A stretch of DNA of 37,507 bases, from the NCBI GenBank assembly GCA_036274895.1, contig DASUEU010000059.1:1-37507 (forward strand). The letters are read 5' to 3'. Of the stretch, positions 1 to 10,800 are shown piece after piece. How positions within the stretch are numbered: the stretch's first letter is position 1; each line of letters starts with the position of its first letter. A program made the translations under genes and the position numbers. The notes under the pieces were generated by a model. That model made no database searches and was not told the origin of the DNA. It worked only from the letters and a program-made list of their open reading frames with translations. The DNA is from CALMKX01 sp036274895. Lineage in GTDB: Bacteria; Acidobacteriota; Thermoanaerobaculia; Multivoradales; SZUA-115.

Positions 1-3000
1 CGACTCCCGGCCCACCTCCGCGACCCCCAACAGGTCCCGGAACACCCCCGCCACCCATTCCTCCAGGCCCGGACGCGGCGCCTCCCCCTCCCCGCCCCGG
101 ACCTCCTCGGGCTCCGGCAAGGCCCGGCGGTCCAGCTTGCCATTGGGGGTCAGGGGTAGCCGGGGCAGGAAGATGACCGCGGACGGCACCAGGTAGCGGG
201 GCAGGCGCTGCGCCAGCTCCTCGCCCAGCGCCGCGGCCGAGGGCTCGCTGCCCGGCTCGGGCACCACGTAGGCCACCAGGCGCCGATCAGCCCCCATGGC
301 CCCGGCTCCCGAGCCGCTGCTCTCGCGCACCAGCACCGCCGCCCCGGCCACTCCCGGCAGCGCCGCCAGGGCGGCCTCCACTTCTCCCACCTCGATACGG
401 TGGCCGCGGATCTTGACCTGGCCGTCGCGGCGCCCCAGGTACTCGACGGCGCCGTCCGGCCGCCAGCGCGCCCGGTCGCCGGTGCGGTAGACCCGCGCCC
501 CCGCCGGCCCCGCGGGAGAGGGCAGGAAGCGCTCCGCGGTCAGCCCCGGCCGCCGCCAGTAGCCGCGGGCCAAGCCCGGCCCGCCCAGGAAGAGCTCCCC
601 CTCGATCCCGATGCCCGCCGGCCGCAGCTCGTCGTCGAGGATCGCGGCCGTGGTGCTGGCGATCGGCCGGCCGATGGGAACCGGCCCCCTCTCACCGGCC
701 CGGACCTCGTGCCAGGTGGCGAAGGTGGTGCACTCGGTGGGGCCATAGGCGTTGAGCAGGCGGCGGGGCCGCCAGGGGGCCACAGCCGCTTCGGCCACCA
801 GGCGAGGGTCGCAGGCCTCGCCGCCGAAGCAGAGGGTCGAGAGCCCGGCGAGAGCCTCCGGCGCTTCCTGGCACTGGCGGTGGAAGAGCTGGGTGGTGAG
901 GAAGGCCTCGCGCACGGCGTGGCGGGCCAGCGCCTGCCCCAGCTCCACGGGGTCGAGGACCGCCTCGGGCTCGATCACCACCAGGGTGCCGCCGTTGGCG
1001 AGAGCCCCCCAGAGCTCGAAGGTGTAGGCGTCGAAGGCGGCGTTCGAGACCTGGCCGATGCGCACGCCGGGAGAGAAGGTCAGGTAGTCCGCATTGCGGA
1101 TCAGGCGAACCACGCCTTCCTGGAGCACCGCCACGCCCTTGGGCTGGCCGGTCGAGCCGGAGGTGTAGATCAGGTACGCCAGGTGGCCGCCGGCCCCGGC
1201 GATCGGCGGCACGGCCGGGGCGCCCTCGCCCAGCGCCGCCAGCTCGGAAGGCGTGACCCGCCGCGGCCCCGGCAGCTGCACCAGGTCACCCCCCGCCACC
1301 AGCAAGGCGGCGCCCGAGTCCTCGAGCAGGAAGGCCAGGCGCTCCGGCGGATGGCCGCGGTCCAGGGGTAGGTAGAAGCCGCCGGCCAGGGTGACGGCGA
1401 GGAGGTTCTCGGCCAGGGCCGGCGAGCGCTCGAGGCAGACCGCCACTGCCACTTCCGGCCCGACCCCCAGGGCCGCCAGGCCGGCCGCCCGCCTCCCGGC
1501 CCGCCGGGCCAGCTCACCGTAGCTCAGCAGCTCGCCGTCGCTCTCGATCGCCACCGCCTCGGGCGCCCGTGCCGCCTGGGCCTGGAAGAGCTCGGCCAGA
1601 CCCGGCCCTCCCGGAGCCTGCCGGACCTCCCCGGCCCAGGGGCCGAGGATCTGGCGGCGCTCTTCGGCGGCGAGCCCGTCGAGGACGCCGAGGGGCAGCC
1701 GGGGGTCGGCGATCGCCGAGCGGGTGAGGGTCACGAAGCTGGCCAGCCAGCGCTCGGCGCTGGTCGCCTCGAACAGCTCTCGGCTGCGGTCCAGCTCGAG
1801 CAGCAGGGTCTCCCCGCGGTCGATCACGTTCAGGCTGAGATCGAGCTTGGTGGCGGCGAGGGGGATCTCGAGGGCCCGGCTTTCGAGCCCGTGGAGGGCC
1901 GGCACGTGCACCGGCCGGTCGAGGTTGAAGAAGGTCTCGATCAGGGGGGCCCGCGAGGGGTCGCGTTGCCCCGCGAGGTCGGCCAGCAGGCGGCCGAAGG
2001 GCCAGCCGTCGTGCTCGTAGGCGTCGAGCAGGCGGCGGCGTACTTCGGCCAGCAGACCGGCGAAGTCCAGGCCGCGGCGCAGGTCCAGGCGCACCGGCAG
2101 CAGGTCGGCGAGGGAGCCGACCAGGCGGGCGTTGGCGGAGTCCCCCCGTCCCGCCGAGGGGATGCCGACCACCAGGGCGCGCTGGCCGGTCAGGCGAGAC
2201 AGCAGCAGTGACCAGAGGGCCAGCAGGGTCATGAACAGGGTGGCCCCCTGGCCGCGAGCGAGCCCTCGCAGGGCTGCCGTCAGCTCGGGGTCGAGCAATG
2301 CCCGGTGGCGGGCCCCGGCAAAGGTGCGGCGCGGGGGGCGCGGGTGGTCGGCGGGCAGGGCGAGGGGGCTGAGCCCCTGACCGAGGTAGGCTCGCCAGAA
2401 GCCCTGCAGGCGCTCGGCCTCCGGCCCTTCGAGCCCTCTGGCCTGGGCGGCGGCGTAGGCGCGCAGGGTCGAGGTCGGCGGCAGGGTGACCACCCGGCCC
2501 TCCTCGAGACCCGAGTAGAGCTCGGCCAGCTCCTCCAAGAAGACCCCGATCGACCAGCCGTCGACCACCAGGTGGTGGCCGGAGAGCACCAGGGTGTGGG
2601 CCTCCGGCTCGGCGTGCAGGAAGGCCAGCCGGAACAGGGGGCCCCGCTCGAGGTCGAGGCGAGCGCCGGCAGCCCTCGCGAGCAGGCCGGCGGCCTCGCC
2701 GTGGCGGCGAGTGGCCGGGAGCCCCGAAAGGTCGATCAGGGCGAACCCGGCGGAGGGAGAAGGCAGCACCCACTGGGTCTCGCCCCCCGGCGCCATCACC
2801 GTGCGCAGGGCCTCGTGGCGATGGCCGAGGCAGCGCCAGGCGAGGTAGAAGGAGCGCGCCGAGAAGGGGCCGTCGAGGGCCACGGCGAGGGACTCGGTGT
2901 AGGCCGTCGAGGGGGCTGCTCCAAGCTGGGAGGCCAGCCAGATCTGGCGCTGGGTCTCGGAGAGGGGGGCCGCGGCCACGGCCCCTGCCGGCACGGGCGG

Positions 3001-6000
3001 CGCGGGCTGGCGCCGCCCCCCGCCCGGCCCCTCGGGGAAGAAGCCCCCGTCCTGGAGCTCGGCGATGCTCTCCTCCACCGCCACGGCGATGCGCTCGAGA
3101 TCCGCCTCGTCGTGGGCCGTCGAGAGGAAGAAGTTGCGCAGCTCCCAGGCGTAGAGCCCTTTCTCGATCAGGTGGTAGAAGAAGAGGTCGACGTTGGCTG
3201 CCGTCTCGAAGCGGAACTGCGAAGCGAACCAGGCCAGCCGCAGCGGCGCCCCGGTGGCCTCGAAGGAGCGGTTGAGGCGGGTCCCCAGGCGGCTCATGCG
3301 CTCGGAGAGCTCGAGCTGGAGGGCCGGCCCGCGGCGCTCGACCTCGGTGAGGATCGCCACCGCCGCGCTCATCGCCAGGGGGTGGTGGCAGTGGGTGCCA
3401 CCGAGGAAGGTGGTGTTGCCCGGCGGGAAGGAGGCGTCGCCGAAGCGCCAGATGCCGCCGTCCACCCCGGCCATGACCTCGGCCCGCCCGGCCACGGCGC
3501 CCACCGGCAGGCCGCCGCCGAGGATCTTGCCGTAGGTGGCCAGGTCGGCGCGGACCCCGAACAGCTCCTGGGCCCCTCCCGGGGCGGCGCGCAAGCCGGT
3601 GATCATCTCGTCGAAGATCAGCAGGATCCCCAGCCTCTCGGTGAGCCGCCGCAGCTCGAGCAGGAAGTCCCGGGGCTGGAGCCCGGGCCGCCGGCTCTGC
3701 ACCGGCTCGACCAGGACCGCCGCCAGGCCGCCGGCGTGGCGCTCGATCTGCGCCAAGGAGGAGGGCTCCGCCCAGTCGAGGACCAGGGTCTCGGCCGCGG
3801 TCGCCGCCAGGATGCCCGGGGCCACCGGCACCCCCGAGGGCGACTCGCCGCCCAGCGACGGGCGGACCAGCGTGGCGTCGCCCTGGCCGTGGTAGGAGCC
3901 GGCGAACATCGCCAGCTGGCTGCGGCCGGTCGCCGCCCGCGCCAGGCGCACTGCCGCCATCACCGCCTCGGTGCCGGTGGCGAAGAAGCTCGCCCGGTCG
4001 TGGCCGGTCAGGCGGCAGAGCAGCTCGGCGGCGCGGCCGGCGTCCTCGGCCCGGGGACCGAGGCCCAGGCCCCGCTCGAGACGGCGCGCCAGGGCCGTCT
4101 CGAGGAAGGCCGGCGAGTGACCGAAGAGGTGGACGCCGAAGCCCATGGTGATGTCGAGGTAGTCGTTGCCGTCGAGGTCACGGATCCGGGCTCCCCGGGC
4201 CCACTCCGCCACCAGCGGGTAGACCAACTCCTTGGTCGCTGGCCGGAAGCCGGTTAGCCCGCGACTGTCGGCGAGGACGCCGCGGTAGCGCTCGGCCCAG
4301 CGCTTCGAGGCGGCGGTGCGGGCGGTGTAGCGGCGGATCAGGGAGTCGAGGTGGGCGCGCTGGCGCGCCGACAGCTCCGTTCCGGCCTCGCGCTGGACCG
4401 GCTGGTAGGGCACGAAAACGGCAGCAGCCGCGGGCTTCGAGACCTTCGCGTCGGGCAGCGGGCTCGCCGTCGTGGGAGCCGGGCTGGCCGCTGGCTCCTC
4501 GGCGACCGCCTTACCCCCGAGCCAGGCCAGCTGCTGGCTCACCACCTGGTTGAACCCCTGGGTGTAGGCCGCGAGCTGGCGGGCCAGCAGGTCCTCCGGA
4601 GCGCCGGTCACGGCCGGCTGAGGCAGAGGGACCGCAGCGGGCGCGACGGAGGGCGACATCACCGCCACCGGGGCCGGGGGCGGCGGCGCGGCCGGCCGGG
4701 CTTGAACCGTCTGAGCCGCGGGCTCCAGGACCTCGGCGGGCAACTGGGCGTCGAGGTGGGAGACCAGCTCGCTCAGAGTGGTCAGCTCCTCGAAGAACTG
4801 CCGGATGGCGATCTGCAACCCGAAGCGCTCCTCGATCGCCGCCGCCACCGCCGCCAGGGCGATCGAGTCGGCTCCCATCTCGAGGAAGGGCTTGTCGTGG
4901 TCCAGGGTCTCGGCCGAGAGCCCCAGCACCTTCTCGATCAGCGCCAGGACCTGCGCCAGCAGGGCCGGGCGCCGGCTCGCGGGGGTTGCCGGGGAGGAGG
5001 AGGCAACGGCAAGGTCGACCATCGGGAGCTCCGGGGGGGCCGGCTGAGGTTCGGCGAAGGCGGGCTCGGCAACCGCGGGCTCGGCGAGCCAGCAGCGCTG
5101 GCGCTCGAAGGGGTAGGTGGGCAGGGCCACACGCCGGCGCGACTCGCCGGTGTGGGCCCCTCGCCAGTCGATTGCGGCGCCGGCCGCCCACAGCCGGGCC
5201 AGCGAAGCGGCGAAGAACGCCGTGTCCGGCACACCCTCCGCGGCGTAGGGCAGGGAGGCGACGGCCAGGGGCTCGCCCTGGGCCGCCTGCTGGCGCACCA
5301 GGACGGTCAGGGTCTGGCCGGGCCCGACCTCGACGAAGGTGCTCTCCCCTTCTCTCAGCAGCACCTCGAGCCCGGCCGAGAAGCGCACGGTCTGGCACAT
5401 CTGGCGGGCCCAGAAGTGCGGGTCCCGGGCCTGGTCGGCCTGCACCCAGTCGCCGGTCAGGTTCGAGAGGTACGGGATGCGGGGTGGCGACAGCTCGACC
5501 TGGGCCATCAGCCGCGCGAGCTCCGCCGCCGCCGGGGCGACCGCCGGCGAGTGGAAGGCCTGCGCCGAGGTCACCTGCGGGCAGATCACCCCTTCCGCCC
5601 CGAGGGCCTCGCGGAAGGCCGCCACGGCCTCGGGCTCGCCGGCCACGATCACCCGTTCGGGCGCGGTCACGGCGGCGAGGGCCAGCTCGGGGGGCAGGCG
5701 CTCGCGCAGGACTGCTTCCGGCAGGGGCACGGCGAGCAGGGCACCCGGCGGCAGGGCCTCGAGCAGGCGCGAGCGCTCGATCACCACCGCCAGGGCGTCT
5801 TCGAAGGAGAGCACCCCGGCCCGGCAGGCGGCCACGTACTCGCCCAGGCTGTAGCCGAGCAGGGCTCGGGGCACCACGCCCCGGCTGGCCCACAGCTCGG
5901 CCAGGGCGTGCTCGAGGGCGAAGAGCACGGGGTGGGCGACGGCGGTGCGGGCCAGCCTCTCCTCCGCCGGCTCCGGCGCCACCCGGCCGCGGCCGAGCAA

Positions 6001-7890
6001 CCGCCGCAGGTCGACCTCGGGGCGCTGCGCGGGGGGGAGAGCCTGCTCGAGGCCGAGAGCCTCGCGCAGGTCGAAGCCCAGCCGGGGACGGGCCAGCTCG
6101 GCGGCCCGGTCGATCTGCTCGCGGAACACCGGCTCGCTGTGGTAGAGCCCTCGCCCCATTCCCGGGTACTGGTCCCCCACGCCCGGGAAGAGGAAGACCG
6201 GCCGCAAGGCCCCCGGCCCGGCCTGGCCGCTCGCCACCTTGCGCGGGTGACGCGCGGCCAGGGCCTCGGCGGCCTCGGCAACGGTGGCGGCCACCACCGC
6301 CCGGCGGCAGGCGAAGGCCCGGCGGCCCATCTGGGAGGTGAAAGCGAGATCGGCGATGGGCAGCTCCGGATGGGCCTCGAGATGGGCCGCGAGGCGGTCG
6401 CTCGCCACTTCGAGGGCCGCGGCACTGGCGGCGGAGACGACCAGCACCTGGTGGGGCCGCTGGGAGGGCCCGGACGGTCGCTCCGGCGCCTGCTCCAGCA
6501 CCACGTGGGCGTTGGTGCCCGAGAAGCCGAAAGAGCTGACCCCGGCCCGCCGCGGCCGACCGGGATGCTCCGGCCAGGGCCGGAGGCGGACCGGCACCTC
6601 GAGCGGCAGGCGATCGAAGGGGATCTCGGGGTTGGGCCGTCGGAAGTGCAGGCTGGGCGGAATCTCCCCGTGCTCCAGGGCCAGCGCGGCCTTGATCAGC
6701 CCCGCGGCGCCAGCGGCCGCTTCGAGGTGGCCGAGGTTGGTCTTCACCGAGCCAACAGCCACCCGCGAGCCCGGCGGCCGCCCGTCGCGCAGGGCGGCGC
6801 CGAGGGCGAGAGCCTCGATCGGGTCGCCCAGGGCGGTGCCCGAGCCGTGGGCCTCGACCAGGTCGATCTCCCCCGGGCTCACGCCCGCGGCCTCGAGGGC
6901 GGCCCGGATCACCCGCTGCTGGGCCGGGCCGTTGGGCGCGGTCAGACCGCTCGAGCGCCCATCCTGGTTGACCGCCGAGCCACGGACCACGGCGTGGATG
7001 CGGTCGCCCTCGGCCAGGGCGTCCGCGAGCCGGCGCAGGGCCACCACACCGCAGCCTTCCCCGCGCACGTAGCCGTCGGCGCGCTCGTCGAAGGACTTGC
7101 AGCGGCCGTCGGCGGCGAGCACGCGGATCTGCGAGGAGTAGATCGTCACCTCGGGGGCGAGGATCAGGTTGACGCCTCCGGCCAGGGCGAGGTCGCACTC
7201 GCGGGCGCGCAGGCTCTGGCAGGCCAGGTGAACGGCGACCAGGGACGAGGAGCAGGCGGTGTCGAGGGCCACTGCCGGGCCCTCGAAACCAAAGGTGTAG
7301 GCGATGCGGCCGGCGGCCACCGACAGGGCGTTGCCGGTGCCGAAGAAGCCGTCGAAGCGGCTCAAATCCCCCGAGCGGGCGATCAGGGTGGCGTAGTCGC
7401 CGGTCGAAAGCCCCACGAAGACGCCGGTGCGGCTGCCCACCAGGCGGTCGGCGGCGAGGCCGGCTTCCTCCAGGGCCTCCCAGGCCACCTCCAGCAGCAG
7501 GCGCTGCTGGGGATCCATGGCCGCCGCCTCCCGGGGTGTGAGGCGGAAGAAGGCGGGGTCGAAACCGTCGACCCGGTCCAGGAAGGAGCCCCAGCGGGAG
7601 TAGGTCTTGCCCGGGGTGCCCGGCTCGGGGTGGTAGACGGCCTCCAGGTCGAAGCGCTCGCGGGGCACCTCGGTCACCCCGTCGACACCCTCCCGCAGCA
7701 GCCGCCAGAACGACTCGGGGCCCTCCACCCCGGCGGCGAAGCGGCAGCCGATGCCGACCAGGGCGATCGGCTCATAACCCAGGCTCGCCCCCTTCGCGGC
7801 ACGCCGCTCCTCGAGCTGGCGACGCAGCAGGTCCCGCTTCTCGGGCGGCAGCTGCGCCAGGCGTTCGGCGATGGCGGAACGCTCGCTCAC
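1..7890 (-). CDS. Hybrid PKS-NRPS, KS-AT-ACP-aminotransferase-C-A-PCP (partial, C-terminus beyond window)
   Basis: This is the fifth enzyme of the line. It adds the last malonate-type unit, converts the beta-keto group to an amine and starts peptide synthesis. The GTG start at 7890 overlaps the previous stop (GTGA) and follows GGAGG by five bases; 2630 codons stay open to the window edge. Domains by residue: KS about 40-465 (DTACSSS, Cys213); AT about 555-865 (FPGVGDQYPGM, GYSLGEY with Ser681, QAFHS, so probably malonyl); ACP with Ser1009 in GADSIAL; a Pro/Ala linker; class III PLP aminotransferase about 1170-1610 (TYGKILGGGLP, Lys1455); condensation domain about 1635-2085 (HHLVVDG, 1772-1778); adenylation domain about 2115-2590 (YTSGSTGQPKG, NAYGPTE, NGKLDR); the beginning of a PCP. 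The same KS/ACP/aminotransferase/C/A order is known from mycosubtilin- and microcystin-type synthetases. The pocket residues read DAFFCGATF, suggesting Ile or Val (inference). Confidence 0.95.
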   Translation of the reverse strand, partial: MSERSAIAERLAQLPPEKRDLLRRQLEERRAAKGASLGYEPIALVGIGCRFAAGVEGPESFWRLLREGVDGVTEVPRERFDLEAVYHPEPGTPGKTYSRWGSFLDRVDGFDPAFFRLTPREAAAMDPQQRLLLEVAWEALEEAGLAADRLVGSRTGVFVGLSTGDYATLIARSGDLSRFDGFFGTGNALSVAAGRIAYTFGFEGPAVALDTACSSSLVAVHLACQSLRARECDLALAGGVNLILAPEVTIYSSQIRVLAADGRCKSFDERADGYVRGEGCGVVALRRLADALAEGDRIHAVVRGSAVNQDGRSSGLTAPNGPAQQRVIRAALEAAGVSPGEIDLVEAHGSGTALGDPIEALALGAALRDGRPPGSRVAVGSVKTNLGHLEAAAGAAGLIKAALALEHGEIPPSLHFRRPNPEIPFDRLPLEVPVRLRPWPEHPGRPRRAGVSSFGFSGTNAHVVLEQAPERPSGPSQRPHQVLVVSAASAAALEVASDRLAAHLEAHPELPIADLAFTSQMGRRAFACRRAVVAATVAEAAEALAARHPRKVASGQAGPGALRPVFLFPGVGDQYPGMGRGLYHSEPVFREQIDRAAELARPRLGFDLREALGLEQALPPAQRPEVDLRRLLGRGRVAPEPAEERLARTAVAHPVLFALEHALAELWASRGVVPRALLGYSLGEYVAACRAGVLSFEDALAVVIERSRLLEALPPGALLAVPLPEAVLRERLPPELALAAVTAPERVIVAGEPEAVAAFREALGAEGVICPQVTSAQAFHSPAVAPAAAELARLMAQVELSPPRIPYLSNLTGDWVQADQARDPHFWARQMCQTVRFSAGLEVLLREGESTFVEVGPGQTLTVLVRQQAAQGEPLAVASLPYAAEGVPDTAFFAASLARLWAAGAAIDWRGAHTGESRRRVALPTYPFERQRCWLAEPAVAEPAFAEPQPAPPELPMVDLAVASSSPATPASRRPALLAQVLALIEKVLGLSAETLDHDKPFLEMGADSIALAAVAAAIEERFGLQIAIRQFFEELTTLSELVSHLDAQLPAEVLEPAAQTVQARPAAPPPPAPVAVMSPSVAPAAVPLPQPAVTGAPEDLLARQLAAYTQGFNQVVSQQLAWLGGKAVAEEPAASPAPTTASPLPDAKVSKPAAAAVFVPYQPVQREAGTELSARQRAHLDSLIRRYTARTAASKRWAERYRGVLADSRGLTGFRPATKELVYPLVAEWARGARIRDLDGNDYLDITMGFGVHLFGHSPAFLETALARRLERGLGLGPRAEDAGRAAELLCRLTGHDRASFFATGTEAVMAAVRLARAATGRSQLAMFAGSYHGQGDATLVRPSLGGESPSGVPVAPGILAATAAETLVLDWAEPSSLAQIERHAGGLAAVLVEPVQSRRPGLQPRDFLLELRRLTERLGILLIFDEMITGLRAAPGGAQELFGVRADLATYGKILGGGLPVGAVAGRAEVMAGVDGGIWRFGDASFPPGNTTFLGGTHCHHPLAMSAAVAILTEVERRGPALQLELSERMSRLGTRLNRSFEATGAPLRLAWFASQFRFETAANVDLFFYHLIEKGLYAWELRNFFLSTAHDEADLERIAVAVEESIAELQDGGFFPEGPGGGRRQPAPPVPAGAVAAAPLSETQRQIWLASQLGAAPSTAYTESLAVALDGPFSARSFYLAWRCLGHRHEALRTVMAPGGETQWVLPSPSAGFALIDLSGLPATRRHGEAAGLLARAAGARLDLERGPLFRLAFLHAEPEAHTLVLSGHHLVVDGWSIGVFLEELAELYSGLEEGRVVTLPPTSTLRAYAAAQARGLEGPEAERLQGFWRAYLGQGLSPLALPADHPRPPRRTFAGARHRALLDPELTAALRGLARGQGATLFMTLLALWSLLLSRLTGQRALVVGIPSAGRGDSANARLVGSLADLLPVRLDLRRGLDFAGLLAEVRRRLLDAYEHDGWPFGRLLADLAGQRDPSRAPLIETFFNLDRPVHVPALHGLESRALEIPLAATKLDLSLNVIDRGETLLLELDRSRELFEATSAERWLASFVTLTRSAIADPRLPLGVLDGLAAEERRQILGPWAGEVRQAPGGPGLAELFQAQAARAPEAVAIESDGELLSYGELARRAGRRAAGLAALGVGPEVAVAVCLERSPALAENLLAVTLAGGFYLPLDRGHPPERLAFLLEDSGAALLVAGGDLVQLPGPRRVTPSELAALGEGAPAVPPIAGAGGHLAYLIYTSGSTGQPKGVAVLQEGVVRLIRNADYLTFSPGVRIGQVSNAAFDAYTFELWGALANGGTLVVIEPEAVLDPVELGQALARHAVREAFLTTQLFHRQCQEAPEALAGLSTLCFGGEACDPRLVAEAAVAPWRPRRLLNAYGPTECTTFATWHEVRAGERGPVPIGRPIASTTAAILDDELRPAGIGIEGELFLGGPGLARGYWRRPGLTAERFLPSPAGPAGARVYRTGDRARWRPDGAVEYLGRRDGQVKIRGHRIEVGEVEAALAALPGVAGAAVLVRESSGSGAGAMGADRRLVAYVVPEPGSEPSAAALGEELAQRLPRYLVPSAVIFLPRLPLTPNGKLDRRALPEPEEVRGGEGEAPRPGLEEWVAGVFRDLLGVAEVGRES

Positions 7891-10800
7891 GGCGCCTCCA
7901 GCAACAGGGCGGCGTCCTCCCCGGAGAGCCGCTCGAGCTCTTCGAGCAGGGCCAGGTCGTCGGCCGTGAGCTGGGTCGGCGCGGGCTCGGCGGCGGCCGG
8001 CACAGGCAGCCCCAGCTCGCCCGCCAGGTGGGCCGCCAGCCGCTCGGGAGTCGGGTAGTCGAAGACCAGGCTGGCGGGCAGCACCAGGCCGAGGTCCCGA
8101 GCCAGCCGGTTGCGCAGCTCCACCGCCATCAACGAGTCCATGCCCAGCTCCTGGAGGGGCTGGGCCGGGTCGATGTCAGTGCCGGCGTCGAGGGCCATCA
8201 CCGCCGCCGCTCGAGCCAGCACCTGGGCCTGCAGCCGCGGCCCCCGCTGCTCCGGAGCGAGGGCGGCCAGCTCGGCGGCGAGGCCCGCGGCCTCGGCTCT
8301 CGGCCCGACCGGGGCCAGCTCCGAGAGCAGCGGCGCCGGGTCGGCCGCGACCAGCGCGGCGTGCAGGCGCTGCTCGTCGAGAGCTACCACCACGGCCCCG
8401 CCGGAACCGGCCGCGAGCAGGTTGCCCAGGGTCGACAGGGCCGAGCGCGGGGCGAGGTCCGCTACCCCGAGGCGGGCCCAGCGCCGGCGGTGGGCAGCGG
8501 CGACCTCCTCGGCCATGCCGCCGCCGGCCCACGGCCCCCAGGCCACCGAGAGCAGTGGCGCCCCCTCGGCCCGGCGGCGACGGGCCCAGGCGTCGAGGTA
8601 GGCGTTGGCCGCCGCGTACGCGGCCTGACCGGCGCCCCCGAGCACGGCCGCCAGCGACGAGAACGAGACGAAGAAGTCGAGCTTCGAGCCGCGGGTCAGG
8701 CGCTCCAGCTGCCAGAGCCCCTCGACCTTGGCCCTGAGGGAGACTTCGAGGCTGCTGGCGTCGAGCCCCTCGAGCAGGGCGTCGTGGCGCTCGCCGGCGG
8801 CGTGGACCACGCCCCTCAAGGGCGGCAGGTGAGCCAGCAAGGGCGAGAGGCCCCTGGCGAGGGAGGCCGCATCGGCGACGTCGGCGCGAGCCACGTGGAC
8901 CTCGACCCCCCGCTGCGCCAGCTCGGCCAGCCGTGGCCGCGCGCCGCTCGAGCCACCGGAGCGGCTCACCAGCACCAGGTGGCGGGCGCCGCAGTCGGCC
9001 AGCCACTGCGCCACCTCGAGCCCCAGGGCGCCGGTGCCGCCGGTGACCAGGTAGGTGGCCTCCGCGGCCAGCTCCGGCGGGGCTGCTTGCGGGAGGCTCC
9101 GCGGCACCAGCCGGGCGAGATGGCGCCGGCCCCCCCGCCAGGCCACCTGACCTTCGTCGGCGGCGGCGAGCTCGGCGAGGAGGGCCGGCATGGGATCGAT
9201 CTTCGGATCCGGATCGAGGTCGAGCAGGCGCAGGCCCAGCTCCGGCCTCTCCTGTGCCAAGGAGAGTGAGAAGCCCCACAGCGCCGCCGCGAGGGGATCG
9301 AGGGAGCCCTCGGTGTCTCCCGCAGCCACCGCCCCACGGGTCACCACCCACCAGGGACCCGCGGCTTCCCCCCCGGCGCGCAAGCGCTCGACCAGGGAGA
9401 GCAAGAGGCTCACCAGCGCCTGCAGGGGGGAGTCCTCCCCGGCGGGCCGGAGCCCTGCCAGCCTCACCTCCGCCCCCGCCTCCCGCAGGCCGGCCAGGCA
9501 GGCTTCGTCGCTCTGCCCCGCCGCCCACAGCACCCGCGGCCTCGAGCCCGAGGCCGGGACCGGGGAGGGCGCGGGCCGCCAGGCCAGGTCGAGGCAGTGG
9601 ACCTCCCCGGCGGCGAGGGCCTCCGGCAGGGCCCCGGTGCTCGGCCGACGACGGCGGCGGGGGGTGATCCAATAGCGCTGGTGCTCCCAGGGATAGGTGG
9701 GTAGCTCCACCCGCCCCTGGGGACCGGGACCGGCCACGGCGCCGAGATCGACCCCGACCCCGGCGACCCACAGCCGCGCGAGTCCGTCGAGGATCGACTC
9801 CCGATCCCCCCAGCCCTGGCGCAGCGAAGCCGCCGTCACCAGTTCCTCCCCCGCCGCCGAGACGGCCGGGAGCAGGGCCGGGGTCAGGCCCAGCTCGAGG
9901 AAGGCCCCGACCCCGCGCCCCCGCAGGGCGCTCAAGCCGTCGGCGATACGCAGCGGCTCCAGGAGCCGGCGGGCCCAATAGGCCGGGGTCAGCTCGCCGG
10001 CGGGGTCGATCGGCCCGCCGGTCAGGTTCCAGACCACGTCGATCTCGCCGGGGGCCAGCGGCCCGAGTGCCGCCCAGGCCCGCTCCAGCTCCGCCGCGGC
10101 GGCGGGCTCCCCCTGACCGGGGGTCGTGGCCTGCATCAACCTGCCGCGCAGGGTCACCAGCCGCAGGCCCTCGCGCCAGGGCAACATGCCGGCCGCGCAG
10201 ATCGCGCTGACCTCGCCCACGCCGTCGCCGAGCAACGCCACCGGCGCCACGCCCCAAGAGCGGTAGAGCTGCCACAACCCGTAGCCCACGGCGAAGAGGC
10301 AGGGCTGGGCGATCTCGGTCGAAGCCAAGCGGCCGTCGCCGCCGAAGAGGGCCCCCCGCAGGTCCCAGCCGGCGTCCTCGAGCAACCAGCCCGCGGCCTC
10401 GTCCAGGGCCTCTCGAAAGCGGGGCTCCCCGCCGTAGAGCTCGGCCCCGGTGCCCGCGAGCTCGGTCCCCTGCCCGGAGAAGAGCACCGCCAGCTTGGGC
10501 GGATCTCCCGCCGGCACCACGCCCGAGACGCCCTCGCCGGAGCGCAGGGCAGCCGCGGCTCCGGCCAGGTCGCGGGCGATCACGGCCCGGCGATGGGCCA
10601 GAGCAGCCCTGCCCACGGCGGCGGTGTAGGCCACCGCCCCCACCTCCAGCTCGGGCTGGGCCTCCAGGTGCGCTGCCCAGCGCCCGCTTTGGGCCGAAAG
10701 GGCGGTGGCGGTCTTCGCCGAGAGCACCACCAGCTGCGGGGACGGCCCGGGTACCGCAGCCTCGGTCGGATGGGGAGCCTCCTCGACGACCACGTGGGCG

